A stretch of DNA of 64,000 nt from Micropterus salmoides. Its lineage: Eukaryota > Chordata > Actinopteri > Centrarchiformes > Centrarchidae. Under the pieces are notes generated by a model. That model worked only from the letters and a program-made list of their open reading frames with translations, did not search any database and was not told the origin of the DNA. The position numbers and the translations under genes are program-made. The stretch spans positions 28,104,772 through 28,168,771 of the forward strand of contig NW_024040374.1 of assembly GCF_014851395.1 (NCBI RefSeq). Direction: 5' to 3'. Shown piece by piece: positions 25,475 through 35,799 of the stretch. The first letter of the stretch is position 1. Every line of letters starts with the position of its first letter.

Positions 25475-25924
25475 CGTTACAGAGACCTGCCCCATCAAGC
25501 ACCATGATCATGTGGTCCATGTTCCAAAACGTCAGCACAAGACCCCGGCAAGATGAGAGGAGGTGGACTCGGTGAATCGATGATTCTTGGTGCTCAAACG
25601 CAGTCGAGATGGACTCTGCTTCCCAAATTTTAGACTGTTTATTGTGAAGATGAAACTTTCATATTATCATCTGGTTGCTGCTGTTTACATTCACCCCAGA
25701 TGCAAATTCAAAAAATGCACCGTGGAATTTTTGGGGTGTATACATGTCTGTATATTTGTATATAAATAACTGTATATACTGTTTTATTTTATTTTATTTT
25801 ATACATTACCATATTTTAATATAGGCCTACACTTAACTATATGTTGTGTGTGTAGCATGAAGGAACTACAAATTTCATTTCGTCATGCAGCCCTGTGCTG
25901 TATAATGACTAACAAACAACCTTG
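25475..25924 (+). mobile_element. LINE-endonuclease-derived element, copy A
   Basis: The first 260 bases translate, across frames, as the middle of a LINE apurinic-like endonuclease: 'RGGGLG', 'SWCSNAVEMDS', then 'VAAVYIHP'. The coding part stops abruptly near 25740 and passes straight into an AT-rich 3' tail. That tail has TGTATATAAATAACTGTATA and ends in GTGCTGTATAATGACTAACA. The same coding-to-tail junction occurs in copy B at 53904-54354. The reverse transcriptase is therefore missing from both, which suggests a deleted master copy that was mobilised in trans. Confidence 0.75.
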
Positions 25925-27970
25925 TTGTTCCCATTCCCTGGGGTGATTTGATAACTGTACTGTGTTACTAAGTAAAGTAAGCTCAGTAACATATAGTACA
26001 GCTGAACATTTTAAATGGAAATGGCAGCACGGCCACATCAGAAAGTGCAAGAGCATAATTCCTTGAGAAATAGGCGATGCTAGAAGCGACGTACTGAGCA
26101 CTCACAGGGCTAGTTGGTGGACTACTGTTTGCATGTTAATGTTAATATCCTAGCTAGCTGGGAGCATGCTATTGCTAACTGTCAGCTAATGGCAACAGCT
26201 AATTTCTGTGTGTATATTTTATCATTTCTGTGTTCATCAATCGAAAAATCCTGTAATTTAATCTACATGTAAAGCACATTGGTCAACATTTGTTGTTTTA
26301 AAATTTGCTCCATAAAAAAACTGACTTCTTTGCCCTGTGCGAGGGAATCTACTGATCAATTGAAATAAACTGATTTTGCGAAATTTTGCTGTTTTAAATG
26401 CCGGTGTGAGCATACTAATCATTTTAACTGTTGTCGCTTTTCATTGTGAGTTTTTTTTTTTTTTCTCCACTTTGGACTTTTGTATACTGTTTATTAGATA
26501 ATGAAGTAGTAAACCTTCAATGGCACATGCACAATATGTACTGGTTTTCAAGTGTCATAACAATTTTACATCCATGTGCACCTTAAACAACTGTTTTCCC
26601 CTGTGATATAATTATAGTATTTACCAAAGCTTTTTCAGCTTATGTGAGTGACTCAGATCATTGAAAGGCTGGGGCAAGAAAAATAAAAGTATAATAATTA
26701 TAATTTGTGGCCGCACATTTCATGTGTGGGAAATCAAGACAAAGAAATAGACAGAGAGGGGTGCATTTTGAGGAGGAGGTGTGCGTGCAATGTCATACAT
26801 TTCAGAATTCACCCCCTCGGAGCATAAAATCATGTATAGGCTTATAAGCAGTTTGCTTTGCTTCTACTTGACTTTTGTCATTTTTGTGATGTTGTCATCA
26901 GCTTAGCCTAGATGTTGGGAATTATTGGAAACCTGTGGCAGCTTTAAAGTAGCACTAATTTATCCTCTGAGCTTATCATACCTTTCACGTTTGTAAAGCC
27001 ACATAACCTACATGATTATTCAGCGTGTCAAACTCTTTCAGCTTTAGCAATAAAACAGAAAATGCAAAAGTAAAGTATCTGACTTTAAAACTTAAACTAA
27101 AAAAAAAAGAGAGAAACAGCATATCCATGAGTGCAGTGTCCCAGCTTGGTAAACTTGCACTGAATCAATCAAACAAACCAAGAGTAGAGGCGATTGCCTA
27201 TCTCACTGATAGCTGCAGGGCAAAAGTTGAGTAGCACAGGGCCAGGCAAAAACAAAATCTAAAGGCTGATCTATTTTCTTGTTTGGAAGTAATATGAGTT
27301 CCTACATACCTTCTTGTGATTTAAATCAAGGTCATTAACTGTGATGTGTTGGAGGATGCAGAAATTGGGACATTAATCCTGAGGAAATAGTTATCTGCCT
27401 GAGGAGGTGTGATCAGAATGCAATGGGACTGGATAGTAGTGGATGAAAAATGTGACAACAAGTCTATGTCACCAGACATTATCTTCCAATTTGTCCAACT
27501 TTTGGCAATAACTTCTGAACTATTCAAGATGTCACTGAGAGAGGAAAATCTAGGACCGTACCTCTTGTCCCCATGAGCCTCATTTTCTTAGCTATTTATT
27601 GTGCATTGCTGAAATTCTCCCTCTGTTCTAGGCCTACTTCTCAAGAGAAAAGACATATCTACAACAGGCTTTACTTGCATTTTTATAAGAGCAATGGTAG
27701 TATCACAGAAGTATGAAAGTCTTGACAGGCTTATTTAATAGAGGCCAGTGTTTCTAATTTTGCTTGTTTTATTATATATCATATATTAGTAAGAAATGTC
27801 TGTGTTTTCTGATCTGCTTCCATTTTAATTTGTTGATGTTGTTTGCTGTGAAAGCAAACTCAAAACGTTCTCTATGTTTCCTGTTTCAGCATGTATGTAA
27901 TTCACTATGTACATTTCCACAGCACAAATTCCATTAGTACAACAGTAGAATCATGTAAAACCTTTGGTAA
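25925..27970. other. Unique AT-rich non-coding sequence
   Basis: A poly-T run lies at 26451-26464. GCTAGC-rich sequence at 26100-26240 resembles the inside of MITEs, but no ends were found. No gene was recognised. Confidence 0.35.
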
Positions 27971-27974
27971 TGTC

Positions 27975-28140
27975 AGTATTGGTAAATGGGTCTCACTGAC
28001 TATTGGATTGATTGCTGTGAAATTTGGTACAAACACTGATGATGCCCAGATGATGAACTATAATAACTTTGATCCCTTGATCTTCCATCTAGCATCATCA
28101 TGAGCTCAAAATTTCAGTGTCTCCACTATTGGACATGGTT
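27975..28140 (-). repeat. Interspersed fish repeat fragment
   Basis: The blocks TATTGGATTGATTGCTGTGA, AATTTGGTACAAACACTGAT, TGATCCCTTGATCTTCCATC and TAGCATCATCATGAGCTCAA match the same fish family as the fragment at 10870-11075, but in reverse orientation. Confidence 0.6.
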
Positions 28141-30249
28141 AAGATGCTGTCAAAGAAACTCAACGCTTTCTTCACTGATGTTTCACATCAAAAGCCAATA
28201 GTTGATTAGAAGCAATTGAAATTACAGTATTTCTGAATATTACATGTTTCTGTTGTAGTGATGGAAATAGGGCTTGGTCACACCAGCACTTAAAACAGTG
28301 AAATAGGATTTTTAGATAGTTATGAGATAGGAGAGAGTCAGAAGTACAAATGCATTTTTCAAATATGTGTGTGCATAACAACAGATCACATGCCGTTGGC
28401 TTTTTCCTCCCTTTTCAATAACTATTTATTGAATGAAATGATATACAATCCTGAAAGCACACATGCTGTAGGATACTTTTTTATTTCAAGACAAGATCAA
28501 AACTGCACATTAGGAATTGAATCAAAATGTGATCAGTCAAATTAAATCCATGTTCTCTTTCATCAACCATTAATCCTTTGTTCCCTGTGTTGACCAACAC
28601 ACAGCCTTTTTTTTTTCTTTTTGCTGTATTAATAAGAAGAGCACCTTGTATTTTCTGAAACGGTCCATCTTACTTACATTTTATTGACTTTACATTTCCT
28701 ACCGGTGAATTCTGCAATGTACGTTACAAAACCAGATTAGATCTGTGTGCATAAATGGGATTTCTTTCTACATCAAACTGAAATTGTGACCAAAGGAGAT
28801 TAGTTAAGCTAAACCCAATCTAATTTCAGCTTTGCTCTCCAATTTGCATATTCTGTACCTATAAGATAGGATGATTCACCTTTTTACGCTTTTACAGATG
28901 GGATCATCAAGGATCAACTGATGCATCAACGTATTTTGATTTTCCTTTTTTTCCGGCATTAAGTAGCTTTTGATAAAGTCTTAATTTCCTTACTACATCA
29001 TTATTAGCGTTTGATACCAATGTGCCATCTGGCAAATGTTAAAGCACAAGCAGATAAGAATTCATAATGAATATGGTTGACTCTATGACAGATTGTAATA
29101 AAAGAGAGGGGCTGTGACAATTATCGCAGAGACAGAGCGTGAGGGCATTTGACAATGTGGCAGGCCTGCACTCGCTAATTGCAAAGCTGCTCGTACATTT
29201 CCACTATCTCACCGACCATCAGAATTCCTTTATGTGCAATCACATCTTTTTTTCATGTTTCCACTCATAAAATCCCACTCTCCCGCGTAAGTCAAATTGT
29301 GTATTTAAATGGATTTTATTTAGCAGTTAAATTGAGATTAGTGATATATAACAGAAGACCTATAACACTTTCCCACCTACACATGGTGAGAATGCATCCA
29401 AGTTGTTCTATTTCGCAGCCGTGTCAACTCCTCCCCAGCACCACCTGTCATCAGGATATTTTGCAGCAATATGAGAGGAAACACTTTGGAGATTGTGTGA
29501 GCTGTGTGCTTTCATCAGTGTCCCTTAATTAAATCTACCTTTCCCCAGGCTCCCTCGTGATCTCTGCAAATAAAATACAGAGTAAACACACCTAATTAAA
29601 GAAGTTAAAACACAACCCAACCAGGTTCTGCCTCAATGTCAGTGGCTGGCATATCTGCAGAGGCACTGCAATGCACTGTAATTCCTCCCTGGCTCACAGT
29701 CAGTGCAGGCTAAAATCATGTGTCATTAGTAAATTACACAGGTGCCAGACTGAGTTATCATCTTGAGTATGAAAAGCTTCATAATAACCTAAGGAGGTGC
29801 TTCTAAAACGGTCCTATCTTTTAAGCTAAATGAACACGCCACACTGATATGAGATTATCCAGCTTTAGAGCAGACACTGTTGCCCCGAGGCCTGCAGCCA
29901 GTTTATGAAGCACTATTTTCCCCTAATCTTTTTCAACCTCAACAAGCACGAGCACAGTGCAAAAGGAAGAAAAGAAGAGAGAAAAATGTGTTGTATAGTT
30001 TTTAATTTTAAGTTTAAGAAAAACCTTGGAGACTGGACAGCAGTGGTGGGAGGGTTTAACGTTATGAAATTCCAGTGCAGCTAAACAGCTGTGAAAAACC
30101 TCATACCCAAATGTCTTATGGAGGGATGGATGTTTAGTGCTTTATTTAAGCAGATGCATTATAGCAACAACGTAACTGGTTTCATTCTTATTCAACAACT
30201 TCATTATAAAATCATGTTAACAATGTAAAATAAAAAATGGTAGTTGGGG
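28141..30249. other. Unique non-coding sequence with candidate regulatory blocks
   Basis: Positions 29050-29800 are repeat-free. They have balanced composition and motifs such as CACTCGCTAATTGCAAAGC and GTGCAATCACATC. They look like conserved non-coding sequence. Open frames here have no known domain. Confidence 0.35.
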
Positions 30250-30490
30250 GTTCTGATCTTCCCAGTGCACTAATTTAGTTTAGTTTTTATTAGTTTCAGT
30301 GTTATTTTTAATCTTTATGACTCCGCTAGCTGCTTGTTCCTGACTTTCACTGCCATGAGTCCAGAGGAGGGACGTGGACTAAAACTGGTACAGATAAGGA
30401 ACTGGAAGACAGATTTCATATCCACCCAAAATACTAGGCTTATGTAGGCCCTATGAAATACAGTCACAGGAAAAGGTATGTGAACCCTGT

Positions 30491-32060
30491 CGCGGTGACA
30501 GCCCGGCTGTTGGTGAGTGTCCTGTTTCTCCTTTCCCTCGCATTCTGGTTTCTCCTGTGCCTTCTCTCTCTCTTTCTCTGTGTGCTCTCTCCCTCTCTGC
30601 TCCGGAGCCCGGATGGCTACCCACACCTGCACCTCGTTAACCTCCATCCCCGGCCGCCGCACCTGCCAGCCATTAGCCGATGGCCCGGCTCCATCTCTCT
30701 CACTGTTATGTCAAAGACTCTCCTACTCCTCCTTTGTTGAGGAGATGCGGAGAGTCTTCGATCGGCCGGTGCGAGGGAGAGAGGCGCCGGGTCGCCTCCT
30801 CTCCCTCCGCCAGGGTGATCGGAGCGTGGCGGAGTACTCGGTGGATTTTCGTATTCTGGCGGCGGGTCTCGACGCCCTGGTCGAGTTGGCCACTGATCTC
30901 GACAACCGCCTGCGGGAGAGAGAGAGGGAACGCGTTGCCTGCGCTTCCTCCTCCTGCTCCAGCCTCACACCGTCTCGGGCCTCTGCCCTGCTGTCCCCCG
31001 TGCTCCAATCGGCCGTCCCGCCAGTGCCCCCCCCCCCATTCAATTTCTCCCTCTCCTACCGTCCTGGGTCCCGAAACACTAAACCAGACGTCCTCTCCTG
31101 ACTCTATTCCCCGGACACTCACCACAAACCCCCGGACACCATTCTGCCCCGCACCTGCCTCTTTGCCTCTGTAGTCTGGGAGGTAGAATCCGCTGTCCGC
31201 CGCGCCCAGTCCACTGAACCCGGTCCCGGCCTCGAGCCCACTAACCGCCTCTACGTCCCGTCGAGTGTCCGCTCCCAGGTTTTCCAGTGGGCGCACGCCT
31301 AAAGATTCAGTTGCCACCCTGGGATGGCCCGCACCCTCTTCCTACTTCTCCAGCGGTTCTGGTGGCCCTCCATGGATAAGGACTGTCGGTCCTTTGTGGC
31401 CGCCTGTGAGGTGTGCGCCCGCGCCAAATCCTCCCATCAGCCACCCGCCGGTCTGCTCCGCCCCCTCCCGGTCCCCGGTCGCCCCTGGTCCCATATCGCC
31501 TTAGACTTGTCACCGGTCTCCCCAAATCCAACGGGAACACGGTCATCCTCACCATCGTCGACCATTTCTCTAAGTCCGCCCACTTTGTCCCCCTACCCAA
31601 ACTCCCCACTTCCTTGGAAACCGCCCGCCTCCTCATCAACCATGTCTTCCGTCTGCATGGCATCCCGCTGGCCCTCAGTTCACATCTCAGGTCTGGAGAG
31701 CCTTCTGCCGCGCCTTTGGCGCCACCGCCAGCCTCTCTTCAGGTTACCACCCCCAGACCAACGGACAAGCCGAGCGGGTCAACCAAGACCTGGGGGCGGT
31801 ACTCAGGTGTGTGGCGTACAGGAACCCAGCCTCTTGGAGCTCTCAGATCCCCTGGATCGAATACGCCCATAACTCCCAGGTTTGCGCTGCCACTGGTATG
31901 TCCCCCTTCATGGGCTCTCTGGGCTACCAACCCCTCCTGTTCTCGTCCCAGGAAGCAGAAGTGGCGGTCCCCTCAGTACGGGCCAACTTCCGCCGCTGCC
32001 GCCACATCTGGAGGGAGGCCACAGCCGCCCTGCTATACTGACAGACCCGCACTTTCATCC
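30491..32060 (+). pseudogene. Ty3/gypsy (chromoviral, sushi-like) retrotransposon relic: gag fragment plus integrase
   Basis: This GC-rich island contrasts sharply with its flanks. In order it holds untranslated or LTR-derived sequence, a gag piece ('SFVEEMRRVFDRPVRGREAP', 'LLSLRQGDRSVAEYSVDF') at about 30735-30940, then a jump to the end of RNase H ('FNFSLSYRPGSRNTKPDVLS') at 31038-31100. The protease, reverse transcriptase and most of RNase H are deleted. The integrase follows: the zinc-finger tail with C-x2-C in 'CEVCARAKSS' and part of the core ('IVDHFSKSAHFVPL') on successive frames, up to 'GMSPFMGSLGYQP'. A deletion at about 31672 removes the segment holding the second catalytic Asp. 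The frame changes at least three times, so no active protein is possible. LTRs were not delimited. Confidence 0.93.
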
Positions 32061-32064
32061 TATT

Positions 32065-33015
32065 GGACAGGTAAGCTAACATTACTACAAAGCATGTAAA
32101 ATATATTTTGATTTTGTGCTTCAGTTGGCTCAAGTTAGATAGCGTTAGCTCGCCGGCTAACGCCGAGCAGTTGCTAATGTTGTCCTTTGCAAACTTATAT
32201 CGCTTTCACATTACTTCACCAACTAATGCAACCCATGTTCCTTTCCTCTGTACCACTGTTATGTCAAAGTGTCAAAGCCTGCAAGAAAGGAGGTAATGGT
32301 AAAAAGCTAATGTGGAGCGATTTGTTTACTATCCCTTAGTGATGCAGCCACGAGCAGCCAGCTAACGCTACAGTAGATCGGACTCGCTATAAAGTGTGAC
32401 ACAATCTCGTTATAATATTCAGTCCAGCTCACTAACATTAACAGTTTCATTATCATCCAAAACATGTAGCTGTGCTGAAATTGCTGAGCCTCCAGTGAAA
32501 AATACACAGAGAGTAAAGACAGTTACTGAAAGCAGCAGGCGAGCTAACGCTGTAGCACATCGGCTAATTGCAGTGTAACTTTATCATGTAACGAGTATGG
32601 ATTAGTTCAACATCAAGCTGATAAAAATATTACTGTAACATTGTAGTGGGAGTTTACCTGAGTTTCCAGGATGTTGTGTGAAGCTGGCTCCCTGCCTGTC
32701 TATAGCCGCTTTTCCTTTTTTCGGGAGTACTGTGCCAATATGCTGGTGTCTCGCTGCGCTGAATGAAAGGTACGGCGCTGGTGTTGATCTGCCTCTGAGA
32801 CGGGAACGTTGAAGTAAAAGAGCCTGAACATGTCTGAGTGAAAAGCCACAGCCTGCATGCTGGTGTTCCTGCGTTTATTTCTGTATGAAAGCGGTTGTGT
32901 TTTGGATTCTGCTCGCTCATGAGTCCAAGCGAGCACGCGTACAAGCACATGCCTGGCTGCAATCTTAAAACCACACCGCTAGTGGCCGCTGGAAACTACA
33001 TAATGCCCCTTTAAG
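32065..33015 (-). mobile_element. Non-autonomous DNA transposon (MITE)
   Basis: The right end, read on the minus strand as AAAGGGGCATTATGTAGTTT then CCAGCGGCCACTAGCGG, matches an abundant fish MITE. The interior has the usual TAGCTAACGC-type repeats. The left edge against the gypsy relic is not clear. Confidence 0.6.
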
Positions 33016-33097
33016 CGGAGTTGACATTCAACACACATTTGACAATAAAGAATTTTCAAGAGAATACATTATGATATACATATTGGAAATGAAAGAT

Positions 33098-33600
33098 AAG
33101 AGCGGCCCTAAACCATGATTCCCCCTCCACCATTCTTCACAGATGGGATGAAATTTTGATGTTGGTGTGCTGTACCTTTTTTTTCTACACGCATAGGGTT
33201 GTGTGTTCCTTCCAAAGAACTCAACTTTGGTTTCACCTGTCCACAGAATACTTTACCAGTAGTGCTGTGGAACATCCAGATGCTCTTTTGCAATGTCCAG
33301 CAGTGTTTTTTTTGGACAGCATTGGCTTCCTCTGTGGTGTCCTTTCATAAACTCCATTCTTGTTCAGTGTTTCACATCTTTGCAGGATGGCCACTCCTAG
33401 GGGGAGTAGCAACAGTGCTTTCTCCATTTATAGACAGTTTGTCTTACCATGGACTGATGAACATCAAGGAGTTTAGATATTTCTTACCCTTTCCAGCTTC
33501 ATGCAACTCAAATATTATTAATCTTATTCTGAGAGCTATTTTGTTCAAGGCATGGTTCACAGCAGGCAATGCTTCATGAGAATTTAGTGTGTGCTTTTTA
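33098..33600 (-). pseudogene. Tc1-family transposase remnant
   Basis: Reading the minus strand from about 33290 downwards gives the Tc1 catalytic-domain stretch 'TTGKVFCGQVKPKLSSLEGT', then 'KKGTAHQHQ' and 'NGGGGIMV'. In active relatives this is the region around the second Asp of the DDE triad, where the context is W-x-D-E; here that Asp is not visible. The C-terminal part that would carry the final acidic residue is absent, because sequence below 33098 is unrelated. N-terminal DNA-binding sequence survives in pieces up to about 33600. It is non-functional. Confidence 0.85.
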
Positions 33601-33846
33601 TAGGGCTCTAACCAACACCTACAATCTTGTCTCATTGATTGGACTCCAGGTTGGCTGATTCCTGACTCCAATTGCTTTTGGAGAAGTCATTAGCCTAGAG
33701 GTTCACATACTTTTCCCACCCTGTACTGTGAATATTTCACGATGTGTTCAATAAAAACATATAATTGTTTGTGTGGTATTAGCAGACTGTGACTAGATCA
33801 AGCAGACCAATTTATTCAGAAATCCAGGTAAATCCAAAGGGTTCAC

Positions 33847-35142
33847 CGGGGTGTAACGGTGCATGTATTCATACCGGACCGTTTCGGTACTGGACTTTTG
33901 GAACGGTGCCCATGTGCACCGAATCCAGTCTTTAACATCATATATTAGGCTTGTTTTGCGTGTGAAACATCTGTAAATTCTGAGTTTCCACACGGACATA
34001 TTAAATGGCAGACCAAATCTCCGCCTTGCGGCGCTACACAAGCAGCCACTTTAGCCCAGCCTCTCACTGACTGAAGTATCACGGCCAGTGCAGAGAAGCC
34101 AGAGCTCGAAAACCCTCCCTTATTGTTAAGGTCTTCTGTTTGGGAACACTTCGGTTTCCAGTGAAATACAACAACGGACAAGACGATAAGACGAAAGCAG
34201 TGTGCCGACACGTCAAACTTGTTGACTAATTAAACAGACTAGACATCGGAAAAGTATTTTTTTTTATCTGAGCAGGCCTTTATCAAGCTGGGATTGATAA
34301 TGCTCATAGAAGGAATAAAAGAATAAGAAGAATGCTGCATTGTAATCCATATTATTATATATGTTTTTATTAGCTATATGTGGTATTGTTTTGAGAATAT
34401 TTTATTAAGCAGAGAACTTGTTAGTTTGCAGCAGTATTTTATTTCTTATTCTTTTTTATTTTAGATAATTTATTTATTGTGTGATTTCGAAGTTTGTTTA
34501 AAAAATTGTTAACTAATTTGGATGTTTACAAAAGTTCAGAATAAACCGCAGCAATTTAATGATTGCATTTTTTTTCTGCCCACCTGTAAACGTGCAAGCG
34601 GGTCCAGAGTATAACTGGATCAAGGTGGCCTGCAGACAAACATGTCCTGGTTTCTCTGCAGTGTCTGAGGGGTTTTGCAGCACATAGCCTCAGACATAAC
34701 CAAACTCAGTGGACCCAAATATTGCTATGGATCCGAGTACAGATTAGCTAGAGAGAGTAGATACTTCTCTGTTTTTTCTCTTTTCAAAGACAAAAAATAA
34801 TTGTAACTCAATTATTTTCTCAACACCTCAGCCTGTTTTTATTTTCTATTTAACTCTTTTATCCCTGATTGTACACTACACTGAAACTTTTACTGTCCAG
34901 TTTTACCCGTTTTTTTAAAATCCTGTTTTTATTTTCAATTCCACCCTTTTCAAAATTATATTTTAATGTGTTTCTTTTTCAAATTCCCTGTGTTGCTTCT
35001 ATGTTCAATGTAAAGCACTTTGAATTGCCTTGTTGTTGAAATGTGCTATACAAATAAACTTGCAATAAACCAAATAAACCAAACTGTGACTTCAAAACCA
35101 AGGTACATACCAAACCTAGATTTTTGTGTACTGTTACACCCC
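33847..35142. mobile_element. hAT-like element inside the Tc1-like element
   Basis: The ends are inverted: CGGGGTGTAACGGTGCATG at the left and TACTGTTACACCCC at the right. They are flanked by an 8-base duplication of which six bases agree (GTTCAC). Left-end motifs such as CATACCGGACCGTTTCGGTA are typical of a fish hAT family. It interrupts the right terminal repeat of the Tc1-like element. No transposase domain was found. Confidence 0.8.
34835..35075 (+). mobile_element. LINE 3' tail (CR1/L2 type) inside the hAT-like element
   Basis: The 3' UTR carries AAAGCACTTTGAATTGCC, GTTGAAATGTGCTATAC and AAATAAACTTGCAATAAACC. It matches the tail at 22330-22490 over much of its length. Only the tail is present. 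Confidence 0.8.
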
Positions 35143-35345
35143 TAGTTCACATACTTTTTCCTCTGGGTGTAAATTGACAAAGACGAAAGAGACATTAACT
35201 AATTTTAGTGTTAGTGAGTTTTTCAAACAGACAATACAGTTTCAGTAAGTTATCTGTACCTCGTAAATATCTTAATTTCAGTTAACAAAAAAGTTTTTTC
35301 ATGCCTGGTTTTCGTTATTTCATTAGTTTTCGTTAACTGTAATAA

Positions 35346-35799
35346 CCTTGAGTCAGATATGAGTACTAAAAAGTGTTCTTTGTGGAGATTACTACAACAT
35401 TAGACACTACATTATACTAATTCTACGAATTATTTGACTCCCACCGACCTCTACAAATTATTATATATGCCCATGTGTACAAAATACAGAGAGTGTCAGT
35501 CACTAAAGTAATATCCAGGGCCCTTAGTAAATATTTTCAGGGCCTTAAATATTGAGACAATGATTTTCTTTTTTCTATGCTGTAAAAAATATTTTTATTT
35601 CAAAATTTGATACTCAGTAAATCCGCTGCTTCTTCAGGACTGTGTGGTTGTGGTTTGATCAGATTTGATTAACAGTGCTTGCAATATAAGCTAACAAACC
35701 CTAAGATAAACTGTCATCACTCCCACCCAAATTTTGCTAAAATGGTGTGTTCATATAAGAACCCATAGTGAGTAGCTGATAAAAAATATAGAGTTTTCA
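35346..35799. other. Unique non-coding sequence
   Basis: AT-rich; nothing was recognised. Confidence 0.35.

Larger units (their letters stand above)
30461..35169 (-). mobile_element. Tc1-like DNA transposon, relic with later insertions
   Basis: Terminal inverted repeats remain: CAGTCACAGGAAAAGGTATG at the left and an inverted match ending CTTTTTCCTCTGGGTG at the right, each next to a TA duplication. Inside, 33098-33720 is the reverse strand of a fish Tc1 transposase and its subterminal region, including GAACTCAACTTTGG, TGGACTGATGAACATCAAGG and CTCATTGATTGGACTCCAGG. An internal deletion lies near 33380. The element now holds a gypsy relic, another MITE and a hAT-like element, so it was the landing site for at least three later insertions. 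Confidence 0.88.
30250..35345. repeat. Outer host repeat split by a nested transposon cluster
   Basis: The left part (TTTAGTTTTTATTAGTTTCA at about 30282) and the right part (CATTAGTTTTCGTTAACTGT, then AATAACC, near 35340) resemble the two halves of one common fish repeat rich in GTTTTCGTTA motifs. The Tc1-like element lies between them. Joining the two halves is an inference from family knowledge. Confidence 0.4.

Noticed and set aside
30706..31317. 203-codon minus-strand open frame
   Set aside because: It is the antisense shadow of the GC-rich gypsy gag and integrase region.
33199..33579. 126-codon plus-strand open frame
   Set aside because: It is antisense to the Tc1 transposase remnant.
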